Positions 34,714 through 44,759 of a stretch of DNA of 64,000 bases are shown piece after piece; positions within the stretch are counted from its first letter, which is position 1; each line of letters opens with the position of its first letter. The position numbers and the translations under genes were made by a program. The stretch covers positions 1-64,000 of the forward strand of contig JBCCGK010000071.1 in NCBI GenBank assembly GCA_039029315.1, in the 5' to 3' direction. The notes beneath the pieces were generated by a model. The model ran no database searches, was not told the origin of the DNA, and worked only from the letters and a program-made list of their open reading frames with translations. The stretch is from JBCCCJ01 sp039029315 (lineage in GTDB: Bacteria; Bacteroidota; Bacteroidia; J057).

Positions 34714-35640
34714 TCAAAAGAAATAATGCTGCACTTGAAAAAAGTATAAAGGATATGGATGGCGATAGGAGGTATTCCACATACGGAAACCCATGCCCAT
34801 ATCGATGCGGGTCGTAGAGTTGAGAATCAATTGTATGCCGGGATGAATTTCGACATAATTTCCTGCACGTAGCGCCGGAGTATCCTGCCCGATGAATACC
34901 CGCTCTTCCTCCAGATAGATTTCTGCCCGTTCATTCGCTCGCCCAATGAATTCAAGATAGAGGTTGAGATTGGTCTGCGTATAATCTTTGTAGGCAACAG
35001 GGAGTAGCAGATATCCGAGAGAGAGTGAGTAGCTAACTGCTCTTCCATAATAGAGGGTGATGTCTCTGTCCTTTTCCACATATCTTAAGGGAAATGCAGC
35101 ACCCACCGTCAAGGAAGCCGCAAATCGATCTACCAACTGTGTGGCCACAATCCCTGCCCCCAATCCTGCATTGTCATCCATAAAGTTGGGCTCTGCTTCA
35201 TCATGTGCCGTCAGGGAGCTGGAAGCTTCTCCATAGGCTGCCATCCGAAAATGCCGATTCTGCTGATCGTGCTTGAGGAATAAATATTTTGCATAGGCAT
35301 GAAAGCCATTGAAGATCATGGGATATGGCTCTGTCGTCACAATATCGTGGGTGTGCTGGATGCCTCCTTCATCATCGATCAAGTCATCGGGCAACTGATT
35401 GTCATGGTGATTGGAGATGTTGGCCTGCAACCAAACTGTAAGCCTGGGATTCACGCCATACAGTGCCCGCAAGGCATACATACTTCTGGTGATTGCGCCT
35501 TCCTGATAATACTCGGCAATTCCCCTGATACCCAATACTCCTTTGGGAAGATTACTTGCTGGTTCAGTACGAATAAACAATTCCTGAGCCTCCATCGTTT
35601 GGGTCAGAACTACAGATAATAGGACAAATACCCACCTCAT
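34714..35640 (-). CDS. Outer-membrane beta-barrel protein next to a metal-binding protein
   Basis: 308 residues with a signal peptide ending MEAQ. Long alternating strands with aromatic girdles, the C-terminal ending YFFQVQHYFF and the absence of inner helices indicate an outer-membrane barrel. Histidines and acidic residues cluster in the loop IQHTHDI and around HDEAEPNFMDD. I recognise no named family. Its start overlaps the stop of the heavy-metal-associated gene by four bases, so it probably acts in metal export or sensing. Confidence 0.6.
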   Translation of the reverse strand: MRWVFVLLSVVLTQTMEAQELFIRTEPASNLPKGVLGIRGIAEYYQEGAITRSMYALRALYGVNPRLTVWLQANISNHHDNQLPDDLIDDEGGIQHTHDIVTTEPYPMIFNGFHAYAKYLFLKHDQQNRHFRMAAYGEASSSLTAHDEAEPNFMDDNAGLGAGIVATQLVDRFAASLTVGAAFPLRYVEKDRDITLYYGRAVSYSLSLGYLLLPVAYKDYTQTNLNLYLEFIGRANERAEIYLEEERVFIGQDTPALRAGNYVEIHPGIQLILNSTTRIDMGMGFRMWNTSYRHPYPLYFFQVQHYFF

Positions 35641-36158
35641 AGCGTAATAAAATAGATATGAGAATACAGGGGACTGACTTCAGCCATCGCATCTTCCAAA
35701 GAAGTCTTCCATTTTTTGAATTCTTTTTTTGATTGATAGGCTTTTCCAATAAATCGAACAGAAAAGGACCCGGGAGGCAGTAATTGATCAGGACCAATCA
35801 TGTGGTACAAATCATTTTCATACAAAAATCCTTTAGACGCCAGAGGCAATAATTCTTTTCCCAACAGGGTTGCGGTAAGATATCGAACAGAGAATCCTGC
35901 ATCTTCCACACTTTTTGCGATCAAATGAACATCTACTTTTTCGCGATCCAGAAATCGTACATTCATTTTTGTCCCAGCCAAATCCATCTTAACTTCCTCA
36001 ATGAATGACAGTTTTTGAATACTTTTCTCTACCCCGCGGGCACAGAGCGAGCAGGTCAGGCCGTCTATTCCAACTTCCACAGACTGAAGTTGCGCAAATC
36101 CTCCAGATACTAGACAAAAGGACAAAAATAATGTAATTAGGCATCCCTTCATACACAC
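35637..36158 (-). CDS. Exported heavy-metal-associated (HMA) domain protein
   Basis: 173 residues. A signal peptide ending GFAQ is followed by an HMA domain at about 25-95. Its metal-binding loop GLTCSLCARG has Cys36 and Cys39, the copper/zinc site of this family. Residues 96-173 form a second region with no family match. A periplasmic copper-chaperone-like protein is the best reading. It is translationally coupled to the outer-membrane barrel gene. Confidence 0.8.
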   Translation of the reverse strand: MCMKGCLITLFLSFCLVSGGFAQLQSVEVGIDGLTCSLCARGVEKSIQKLSFIEEVKMDLAGTKMNVRFLDREKVDVHLIAKSVEDAGFSVRYLTATLLGKELLPLASKGFLYENDLYHMIGPDQLLPPGSFSVRFIGKAYQSKKEFKKWKTSLEDAMAEVSPLYSHIYFITL

Positions 36159-36337
36159 AAAACGTTAACACTTTCAAATGTGAAAGATAAGCAAAAAGAA
36201 TAGGGTTTTTAGGTCTGAAAAGAATTTTCTCTCTAAATTGCATCCGCTAAAAGGACTATACTGGATAAAAAATTATACTAGTAGTTGTTATTTACATTTT
36301 TATTCTAAGTCTATGAATCTCTAACCTTTTACTTTGT

Positions 36338-39300
36338 ATGAAAAAAAAGGCGTTTAAATTACTAAGGAATCTGGTACCCTTGGGGAAACTGGCATTCCTT
36401 ACTACTCTTTTGGTATTAGGCTTTGCTATCTCGGGTTATGCCCAAAATCAATTGACTGGAACAGTTACTGATGAGGATGGATCGCCTCTTGCAGGTGCCA
36501 CAATTATCCTGGAAGGATCTACGACTGGTGTCCTTTCCAATGATCAGGGAAATTTCAACATTAATTGTAATCAGGGAGATGTCTTGGTCGTATCCATGAT
36601 CACCTTCCAAACACAAAGAATTACTGTTGGAACTTCAAGAACTCTGGATATCTCACTTGCTCCAAGCACATTGGACGAAGTTGTTGTTACAGGATATACC
36701 TCTCAGCGAAAGAGAGATATCACTGGTGCTGTAGCGATTGTTGATGCTGAGGAAATGAATGACATCACCGCTGCCAGTTTCCTTCAGAAACTCGAAGGCC
36801 GTGCTGCTGGGTTGAATGTAACCACTGGTGGTGCTCCAGGTGGGCGTTCTACCGTTCGTATTCGTGGAGTCAGTTCGTTCCAAAACAACAACCCGCTTTA
36901 CATCATCGATGGCGTACCTGTACAGGACGACTTCAACAACATGATCAACCCCAATGACATTGAGACCATGCAGGTATTGAAGGATCCTTCAACCGCCTCT
37001 ATTTATGGATCTCGTGCCAACAATGGTGTGATCATCATCACAACGAAAAAAGGAAAAGCAGGAAGAACCAGAGTCAGCTACAATGGCTATGCCGGCGTAC
37101 AGACTCCAGTTAGTGGAATGGACGATTTCTTGATTCAGGATCCCCTGGATTATGCGCAGATTGTGTCCGAAAGCCATATCAATGCGAATCTGGAAGTTCC
37201 GACCAACATCTATGGTGCCAATGCGGCAACCAATCCTGTGCTTCCCACTTACATTTGGCCAAATGGTGAGCTGCCAATCAACAATGTCGATGAGAGTACC
37301 TACTCTTTCCCTGACAACTTGATTATGCGTGCCAGCCCAGGGACCAACTGGTGGGATGAGGTTTTCGATCCTTCTCTGGTTCATGACCATAACCTCAGCA
37401 TCTCTGGGGGGACAGAGAATGGAACATTCAACCTCTCTGCTGGATACTATGATCAGGACGGAACCATGAAAGAAACCTGGTGGAAGCGCTGGTCTCTCCG
37501 AATGAACAGTGAATTCAAGTCCGGTCGATTCAAGTTTGGGGAAAATGTCTCCATCGCTCGATCTCAAAATGTTGATGGTGGATTCGGCAACCAGGGAGAA
37601 GGAACAGCCATCGGTCAGATCATCAAGATGCAGCCAATCATCCCTGTATGGGACGTAAGTGGAACCTATTGGGCTGGTGCCAAAGCCAATACACTTGGTA
37701 ATGGGAGTAACCCATTGGCAAGACTCGGCAAAGACAGAGACAATGTCTTCACTGCAAACCGTTTGCTCGGTAATGTATTTGCAGAATTGGAAATCATGGA
37801 TGGCCTGACCTTCAGAACCAATTTTGGTGTGCAGTATGATGCAAATGCTGACAAGCGATTCTCTTTCCCAACGCCAGAAAACTCTGAGCCTGCGACAGAG
37901 GAACGTCTGACAGAAAACTACTTTCAGGGAACTACCTGGACCTGGACAAATACCTTGCGTTACCAAAAAACATTTGCTGATGTTCACAGTTTGAGTGTGC
38001 TCGCAGGCTATGAAGCCATCAAAAACCAGAACACCTTCATGGAAGGTCGTATCTCAAACTTTGTTTCTACCAGTGTGAACGCATGGTACATCCAGGATGC
38101 CCTGGCAGACCCAGGAACCAAAAACGTATTCAGTAATGGTGGATTCAGCCAGTTGGTCTCCACCTTCGGTAAAATTGACTACACCTTTGATGACAAATAC
38201 ATCGTCAGTGGTACCATCCGCCGAGATGGATCTTCTCGATTTGGTGAAGCCAACCGATTTGGTGTATTCCCGGCGGTTAGTGTTGGATGGAGGGTTTCTA
38301 GCGAATCTTTCCTTTCTGGTGCTGCCTGGATGGACGACTTGAAAATCCGTGCTGGATATGGAATCACAGGAAACCAGGCCATTCCTAATGGTCGCTTGAC
38401 TGACTTGTATGGTGGTGGAACAGGACGATCATTCTACGACATCAATGGTGCAAACACCTCTATTGTTGCTGGATTTGTCCGTACTTCTATCGGTAACCCG
38501 AACTTGAAGTGGGAGGAAAACACCTCTACCAACATCGGTATTGATGCGACCCTCTTTACAGGAAAAGTTACCTTCGTTCTTGATGTGTATAGTCGTGTGG
38601 TTGATGGACTGCTCTACAATCCTCCTCAGCCTGCAACAGCAGGAAACGCTGCTCCTCCATTCCAGAACATTGGAAAAATGCAGAACAGAGGAATCGATGT
38701 GACTGTTGGATACAATGGACAAGTTGGAAATGACTTCAACTTCAATGCTGACTTGAACTTCAGCCGTTACAAGAATGAGATCCTCAACATTGATGGTGCA
38801 CAGGACTTCTTCTTTGGAAACTTTGGAGGTCGATTCGGTAACATTGTCATCAACGAAGTTGGATCAGAGATTGGTTCTTTCTATGCCTTGAGAGCTGACG
38901 GAATTTTCCAGAGTGAAGCGGAAGTAAATGCACATCCACCACAGGACGGAGCGGCTCCTGGGCGAATTCGTTTTGCCGACCTGGACGAAAGCGGGAATGT
39001 GAATGCAGAAGACAAAGAAATCGTTGGTAGCTATCACCCAGACTTTGTTGCTGGTTTGAATCTTGGATTTGATTACAAAGCCTTTGATTTCAATATCTTC
39101 CTTTTTGCATCTTACGGAAATGATATTTTCGATATCACACGTGAATTCACCATCTTCCGTCTGTTCAACACCAATGTAAGAACAGATATGTTGACCAATT
39201 CATGGAGACCTGACCGACCAAGCACTGAGTTCCCACAACTGGATCAGAATGACAACTTCAGTAGTGCATACAGCAGCTACTACGTGGAAGATGGTTCTTA

Positions 39301-39556
39301 TCTGCGTGCCAAAACCATGCAGTTGGGATACACCCTTCCTCAGAGTGTCGCTAGCAAAGTCGGAGGAAACATCAGAGTATATCTCCAGGCACAGAACCTC
39401 TTCACATTGACCAACTATTCGAATGTTGATCCGGCACTTCCAGCGATTAACAGGAATGTAAATGGTGTAAACGTTACAGACTTTACCGCCGGGATCGATA
39501 GAGGAACTTATCCTGCCAACAGAATTCTCTCTATTGGTGTGAATGCCAATTTCTAA
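36338..39556 (+). CDS. susC: SusC/RagA-type TonB-linked outer-membrane protein
   Basis: 1072 residues. The signal peptide ends GYAQ (about 35). A carboxypeptidase-regulatory repeat (38-115: LTGTVTDEDGSPLAGATIIL) is followed by a TonB-box-like DEVVVTGYTSQ, a plug (RIRGVSSFQNNNPLYIIDGV, ASIYGSRANNGVIIITTKKG) and a 22-strand barrel to the C-terminal phenylalanine. It imports large glycans or peptides in partnership with the SusD protein encoded 29 bp downstream. Start of a polysaccharide-utilization-like block. Confidence 0.95.
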   Translation: MKKKAFKLLRNLVPLGKLAFLTTLLVLGFAISGYAQNQLTGTVTDEDGSPLAGATIILEGSTTGVLSNDQGNFNINCNQGDVLVVSMITFQTQRITVGTSRTLDISLAPSTLDEVVVTGYTSQRKRDITGAVAIVDAEEMNDITAASFLQKLEGRAAGLNVTTGGAPGGRSTVRIRGVSSFQNNNPLYIIDGVPVQDDFNNMINPNDIETMQVLKDPSTASIYGSRANNGVIIITTKKGKAGRTRVSYNGYAGVQTPVSGMDDFLIQDPLDYAQIVSESHINANLEVPTNIYGANAATNPVLPTYIWPNGELPINNVDESTYSFPDNLIMRASPGTNWWDEVFDPSLVHDHNLSISGGTENGTFNLSAGYYDQDGTMKETWWKRWSLRMNSEFKSGRFKFGENVSIARSQNVDGGFGNQGEGTAIGQIIKMQPIIPVWDVSGTYWAGAKANTLGNGSNPLARLGKDRDNVFTANRLLGNVFAELEIMDGLTFRTNFGVQYDANADKRFSFPTPENSEPATEERLTENYFQGTTWTWTNTLRYQKTFADVHSLSVLAGYEAIKNQNTFMEGRISNFVSTSVNAWYIQDALADPGTKNVFSNGGFSQLVSTFGKIDYTFDDKYIVSGTIRRDGSSRFGEANRFGVFPAVSVGWRVSSESFLSGAAWMDDLKIRAGYGITGNQAIPNGRLTDLYGGGTGRSFYDINGANTSIVAGFVRTSIGNPNLKWEENTSTNIGIDATLFTGKVTFVLDVYSRVVDGLLYNPPQPATAGNAAPPFQNIGKMQNRGIDVTVGYNGQVGNDFNFNADLNFSRYKNEILNIDGAQDFFFGNFGGRFGNIVINEVGSEIGSFYALRADGIFQSEAEVNAHPPQDGAAPGRIRFADLDESGNVNAEDKEIVGSYHPDFVAGLNLGFDYKAFDFNIFLFASYGNDIFDITREFTIFRLFNTNVRTDMLTNSWRPDRPSTEFPQLDQNDNFSSAYSSYYVEDGSYLRAKTMQLGYTLPQSVASKVGGNIRVYLQAQNLFTLTNYSNVDPALPAINRNVNGVNVTDFTAGIDRGTYPANRILSIGVNANF

Positions 39557-39585
39557 TGTCCAATCTTTAAAATTCTCGAGAAAAA

Positions 39586-41280
39586 ATGAATAAACTCACT
39601 ATATATTTTGCTGCTTTCGTCATGGCTGTCATGACCATGGTGGCCTGTAGTCAGGAATTCCTGGATGCTCCCGCACAAGGATCTTTGGATGCTGATATCC
39701 TGAGTGATCAAAACGGAGTTGAAGCAGCACTGATTGCTGCCTATTCCATGCTGGATGGATTTGCCAACTTTGGTGGTTGGGCTGCAGCAGGAAGTAATAA
39801 CGTATTGGGAAGTATGGCATCAGATGACGCCTATAAAGGCTCAGAACCTGGTGATCAGCAACCCATGACAGATGTTGAGCTCTATCAGTGGAGTACAGGG
39901 AACGTAACCGGTTATTTTGATGATAAGTGGAAGGTAGATTATGAGGCGATCAGCCGTTGTAATGCTGTTTTGAACCTGATGGCGAATGTTGAAGGAATCT
40001 CCGGAGATGATCAGCAGAGAATCGAAGGAGAAACCAGATTCTTGCGCGCGCATTATCATTTTGACGCCTTCAAAATTTGGAAAAATATCCCTTACTACAC
40101 TGAAGTTGACGAAGATTTTCGGAAGCCTAACAATGTAGATGCCATGCCATTGATCCAGGATGATATGCAGGCAGCGATCGATCTGCTTCCTACATCCCAA
40201 GACCAAATTGGCCGTGTGACCAAGTGGACAGCCAAAGCCTATATGGGCAAAATCAAAGCCTGGAACAATGAGTGGTCTGAAGCCAAGTCTCTCCTGGATG
40301 ATGTCGTCAACAATGGTCCCTATGATCTGAGAGATTGCTTCCATGATGCTTTCTCTGCTGCTGAAGAAAATGGTCCCGAAACTGTATTGGCGTATCAGGC
40401 ATCTTCCAATGATGGCGATGGAGGTGGATCTAACGGAAACAGAAATGACCGTTTGAATTTCCCACACTCTGGTAGCCCATTTGGATGCTGCGGATTCCAC
40501 CAGCCTTCTCAGAACCTGGTGAACGCCTACAAAGTGAAAGACGACGGAACGCCTTTCCTGGATGGATCTTACAATGATTCAGACGTAACCGTGGATGATT
40601 ATGTCGATCCTCGTCTGGACTGGACAGTTGGCCGTGATGATGTTCCTTATCTGGATTGGGGCCCTCATGGACCAAGCTGGATTCGTGACCGTGCCTGGGC
40701 TGGACCATATAGTCCCAAGAAGAATGTATACGAACAAGCATCTGGTGTTGGGAGTCAGGTTGGTTGGGCACCCTATCAACTTCACTCTATGAACATGCAC
40801 CTCCTTCGATATGCTGATGTTCTTTTGTTGTTGGCAGAAGCTGAAGCGGAATTGGGGAACCTGAGTAGAGCACGTGAACTGGTCAACATGATCCGCGAGC
40901 GAGCTGGAAACTGTGCACAGGGTCCTGATGGTGTTGCTGTCGAAGTGCCCATTGATGATGCCGGTATTACCTGGGCGAAGTACAAAGTTGAGCCTTATGC
41001 TACTGAATTTGCTAGCAAAGACGAAGCCCTTGATGCCGTCCGCATGGAGCGTCGATTGGAGCTTGCGATGGAAGGACATCGTTTCTTTGACCTCAGAAGA
41101 TGGGGAATCGCCAAGCAAGTTCTCAATGACTACATCGAGGTAGAAAAAACCAGAAGAAACTATCTGACAGGTGCAAGTGCCTACGAAGATCGTCATGATC
41201 TTTATCCACTACCCATTGCTCAGATTGAGTTGAGTACTGTCGATGGAGAACAGCGACTGGTACAAAACCCAGGATGGTAA
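39586..41280 (+). CDS. susD: SusD/RagB family surface lipoprotein
   Basis: 564 residues. The lipobox MVACS places it on the outer membrane. The helical SusD fold shows RFLRAHYHFDAFKIWKNIPY, AKAYMGKIKAW, LRYADVLLLLAEAEAELG and RMERRLELAMEGHRFFDLRRWG. It captures ligand for the SusC pore. It is 29 bp after the SusC gene in one operon. The three-part start of a utilization locus with no obvious sensor of its own is typical; the LytTR pair is 6 kb away. Confidence 0.95.
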   Translation: MNKLTIYFAAFVMAVMTMVACSQEFLDAPAQGSLDADILSDQNGVEAALIAAYSMLDGFANFGGWAAAGSNNVLGSMASDDAYKGSEPGDQQPMTDVELYQWSTGNVTGYFDDKWKVDYEAISRCNAVLNLMANVEGISGDDQQRIEGETRFLRAHYHFDAFKIWKNIPYYTEVDEDFRKPNNVDAMPLIQDDMQAAIDLLPTSQDQIGRVTKWTAKAYMGKIKAWNNEWSEAKSLLDDVVNNGPYDLRDCFHDAFSAAEENGPETVLAYQASSNDGDGGGSNGNRNDRLNFPHSGSPFGCCGFHQPSQNLVNAYKVKDDGTPFLDGSYNDSDVTVDDYVDPRLDWTVGRDDVPYLDWGPHGPSWIRDRAWAGPYSPKKNVYEQASGVGSQVGWAPYQLHSMNMHLLRYADVLLLLAEAEAELGNLSRARELVNMIRERAGNCAQGPDGVAVEVPIDDAGITWAKYKVEPYATEFASKDEALDAVRMERRLELAMEGHRFFDLRRWGIAKQVLNDYIEVEKTRRNYLTGASAYEDRHDLYPLPIAQIELSTVDGEQRLVQNPGW

Positions 41281-41341
41281 TCCCTGGACATGACCTCATG
41301 ACGGTGCCACTCATATAGACAAGCTATAGGCACTGGAACAT

Positions 41342-41404
41342 GAACACAGAGATGCAGACTCACAAAGAGACATCATTGCTCTTTGGTCCTGTGTCTCTGT
41401 GTTC
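41342..41404. repeat. Palindromic intergenic repeat, copy 1
   Basis: GAACACAGAGA and TCTCTGTGTTC pair over 11 bp, with further CACAAAG / CTTTGGTCCTGTG pairing inside. Related elements lie at 53396 and 59404. It may act as a transcription terminator after the SusCD operon. Confidence 0.6.
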
Positions 41405-41437
41405 TACCTTTATTGATCTTTAAGCCCTTTCTCCTAT

Positions 41438-44400
41438 ATGCAACATCGATATGGATGGTTGATCTGCCTGCTTTGTGCACTATTCCTGGCATGCACCTCT
41501 AAACCAAAGATTTCTCAGCCTGATATTCCCCCTTTATTCACCCTGATCCCTCCCGAGAAGAGTGGTATGGATTTTACCAATCAGGTGGAAGATGGAGAGG
41601 CATTCAATATTCTCACCTATAGAAACTTCTACAATGGCGGGGGCGTAGCCATTGGAGACATCAATCAGGATGGATTGGAAGATGTCTACTTCACTGCCAA
41701 TATGGGTTCCAATCGCCTATTCCTCAACAAAGGGAACTGGCAATTTGAAGACATCACAGAACAAGCGGGGGTTTCAGGAAGCAGGGCCTGGAGTACAGGG
41801 GTGAGTATGGTAGATGTGAACGCGGATGGATTGTTGGATATTTATGTGTGCAATTCAGGAGATGTTGCAGGAGACAACAAACAAAATGAACTATTCATCA
41901 ATCAGGGAGACCTTCGATTTTCAGAAGAAGCCGCGGGATGGGGACTAGACAATACAGGCTTCTCCACTCATGCTTCCTTTTTCGATTATGATGGCGATGG
42001 CGATCTGGATTGCTATCTATTGAATAATAGCTTTCGAAGCCCAGACAAAATCGAATTATACCAAACATCCAGAGAAGAGGTTCATCCTGAAGGGGGGGAT
42101 AAACTCTATCGGAATGATGGGAATCACTTCACAGATGTGTCAGAAGCTGCAGGCATCTATAGCAGTGATCTCGGATTTGGATTGGGCGTCTCAGTGAGTG
42201 ATGTGAACGGAGATATGTGGCCAGATATTTATGTGAGCAATGATTTCTGGGAGCGGGACTATCTTTACCTCAATCAGCAAAATGGCACCTTCTCGGAGGA
42301 ACTCACCGCCCGCACCAATCTTTGCTCCATGTCCAGTATGGGAGCAGATATTTCTGACCTCAACAATGATGGAGCTCCGGAGATCATGACAACAGATATG
42401 CTACCTGGGGACAATGCTCGCCTTAAAACCATGACCCAGTTTACGCCCTTTTTTCTTAGAAATATTCAGAATCAGGCCAGCTATCACTATCAATTTCTCC
42501 AAAATAGCCTTCACCTCAATGATGGCGCGGCCAATTTTCAGGAAATTGCACATTTGACAGGCGTAGCCGCCACAGACTGGAGTTGGGGAGCCTTGATTTT
42601 TGATATGGACCTCGATGGCTGGAAAGATATATTTATCAGCAATGGCATCCTCAAAGATTTGACTGATCTGGATTTTGTCGAATATATTACAGACAATGAA
42701 GCGGTCAGAAAGACGGTAGAAAGTAACAGGCGAGCGGACTTTCGCGATTTTCTGCCCCATATGCCTTCCACCCCCCTCTCCAACTATGCATTGGTGAATC
42801 AAGCCAAGGCAGAATTCAAAAATGAAGCGGCTGAATTGGGCCTGGACAAGCCCTCCTTTAGCAATGGAGCCGCCTATGCCGATCTGGACAATGATGGCGA
42901 TCTCGACCTGATTGTCAACAATCTGAATATGCCAGCTTTTCTCTACCGAAATGAAAGCACAGACAGAACATCCCACGGATTTTTGAAAGTTGAGCTGAAT
43001 GGCCCTTCCAACAACCCATTTGGAGTTGGGACACAGGTCAGTATCTATGCAGATGGACAACAACAAAGCCTCCAGTATTATCCCTCCCGAGGGTTTGAAA
43101 GCAGTGTTGGGCAAGCGCTAATCTTTGGATTAGGAACCAATCCTCATATAGATTCCCTGCTCGTCGTCTGGCCGGATCGAAAACGCCAACTGCTGACCAA
43201 GATAGCAGGCAATCAAACCCTCTCGCTTTCTTATGAAGCGGCAGACGGACACTACCAAACTTTCCTCCCCTCTCCGAAGCTAACCCCTTTTGAGAATATC
43301 ACCCAGGAAATTTGGACATATCCACCCATTCATGTGGAAAATACTTTCAATGATTTCGATCAGGAACGCCTGCTTCCTCGCATGCTGTCAACAGAAGGCC
43401 CCAAGATTCTCACTGCAGATGTCAATGGAGATCAGTTGGAAGATTTTTTATTGTTGGGTGCTGCGGAGGTTCCCAATCAACTCTACCTTCAACAGGTGGA
43501 TGGAAGTTTTCGTCCCTCTCGCCAGCAAAACTTTGAAGAGCATCGCCTCAATGAATCTACCTGTGGCGCTTTTTTTGATGCAGATGGCGACGGAGATCAG
43601 GACCTCTTTATTGGACATGGAGGCAATGAGTACTACAAGGGTACAGAGAATTTCATTGTGTATATGTATGAGAATGACGGACAGGGCAACTTTTGGGAAT
43701 CTCCTTCCAAGGCTCCGCCTATAGGAGGCAACCTATCCTGTGTGGTACCTGCGGATTATGATCAGGATGGAGACATCGATCTATTCCTTGGGGGACGTGC
43801 TGTTCCTGGGAACTATGGGTTGATTCCTGCGAGTTTTTTGCTTGCAAATACAGGGGATGGCAGTTGGGAAAACAGAACTGTCCAAAGCATAGGGCAGTTG
43901 GGCATGGTTACAGATGCCATTTGGAATGATATCGATGGAGATAATGATTTGGACTTGATCGTGGTGGGAGAATGGATGGGAGTCACGATTTTTGAGAATG
44001 AAAACGGAAAAATTGACAAAAAGAATACCATCAAGGGCACCGAAGGATGGTGGAATGCCATTGAAGCAGCAGACCTTGACAAGGATGGAAGAGACGAATT
44101 CATCCTGGGAAATTGGGGGTTGAATAGCAAATTTCAGGCTTCTTCTGACAAACCATTGGATCTCTATGTCAAAGACTTTGATAACAATGGAAAATCAGAA
44201 TTTATCCTCAATTGGTACCCCCCACTGGAAGAAGAAGCCACAATCTTTTTCACCAAAATGGATTTGGCTGCCCAACTGCCGTCCATGAAAAAGGTCGCAC
44301 TCACATACTCAGAATATGCCACTCAAACCTATGAAAGCCTGTTTACTCGAAAGCAGCGAGAAGGCGCCCTGCATTATACGGCCAGCAATCTCCAAAGTGC

Positions 44401-44755
44401 GATCTTATGGTTGACTGATAATGGGGCTGAGCTAGAAGCTCTTCCCTGGCAGGCACAGGTATCTCCCATATATGGGATCATTGCAGAAGATCTGGACAAT
44501 GACGGGCATACAGATCTGTTGTTGGGAGGAAATCTGTACGGCCTCAAGCCGGAGATCGGAAGGATGGATGCCAGTGATGGGATATTTTTGAAGGGAAAAG
44601 GGACAAGACAATTTCAATACCTTAGCCCACAACAATCAGGAATTCGATTGGAGGGAGAAATCAGGGATTTGACAATGATTCAGAACCCCAATCAGAAAAA
44701 GACGATCCTGGTTGGCCGGAATCATGCAGAAATCATGCTATTTAGAGAGCAATAA
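41438..44755 (+). CDS. VCBS/FG-GAP lipoprotein with ASPIC/UnbV domain, paralogue 1
   Basis: 1105 residues. The lipobox LFLACTS anchors it. Residues about 55-430 and 650-900 carry FG-GAP/VCBS repeats with calcium loops (DINQDGLED, DADGDGDQD). The ASPIC/UnbV domain is at about 520-600 (FLKVELNGP, SLLVVWPDRK). It pairs with the next gene, to which it is clearly related (shared TDWSW and NNDGDLD segments). These large proteins often follow SusCD in this lineage and probably help capture or display glycans; this role is inference. Confidence 0.85.
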   Translation: MQHRYGWLICLLCALFLACTSKPKISQPDIPPLFTLIPPEKSGMDFTNQVEDGEAFNILTYRNFYNGGGVAIGDINQDGLEDVYFTANMGSNRLFLNKGNWQFEDITEQAGVSGSRAWSTGVSMVDVNADGLLDIYVCNSGDVAGDNKQNELFINQGDLRFSEEAAGWGLDNTGFSTHASFFDYDGDGDLDCYLLNNSFRSPDKIELYQTSREEVHPEGGDKLYRNDGNHFTDVSEAAGIYSSDLGFGLGVSVSDVNGDMWPDIYVSNDFWERDYLYLNQQNGTFSEELTARTNLCSMSSMGADISDLNNDGAPEIMTTDMLPGDNARLKTMTQFTPFFLRNIQNQASYHYQFLQNSLHLNDGAANFQEIAHLTGVAATDWSWGALIFDMDLDGWKDIFISNGILKDLTDLDFVEYITDNEAVRKTVESNRRADFRDFLPHMPSTPLSNYALVNQAKAEFKNEAAELGLDKPSFSNGAAYADLDNDGDLDLIVNNLNMPAFLYRNESTDRTSHGFLKVELNGPSNNPFGVGTQVSIYADGQQQSLQYYPSRGFESSVGQALIFGLGTNPHIDSLLVVWPDRKRQLLTKIAGNQTLSLSYEAADGHYQTFLPSPKLTPFENITQEIWTYPPIHVENTFNDFDQERLLPRMLSTEGPKILTADVNGDQLEDFLLLGAAEVPNQLYLQQVDGSFRPSRQQNFEEHRLNESTCGAFFDADGDGDQDLFIGHGGNEYYKGTENFIVYMYENDGQGNFWESPSKAPPIGGNLSCVVPADYDQDGDIDLFLGGRAVPGNYGLIPASFLLANTGDGSWENRTVQSIGQLGMVTDAIWNDIDGDNDLDLIVVGEWMGVTIFENENGKIDKKNTIKGTEGWWNAIEAADLDKDGRDEFILGNWGLNSKFQASSDKPLDLYVKDFDNNGKSEFILNWYPPLEEEATIFFTKMDLAAQLPSMKKVALTYSEYATQTYESLFTRKQREGALHYTASNLQSAILWLTDNGAELEALPWQAQVSPIYGIIAEDLDNDGHTDLLLGGNLYGLKPEIGRMDASDGIFLKGKGTRQFQYLSPQQSGIRLEGEIRDLTMIQNPNQKKTILVGRNHAEIMLFREQ

Positions 44756-44759
44756 TACA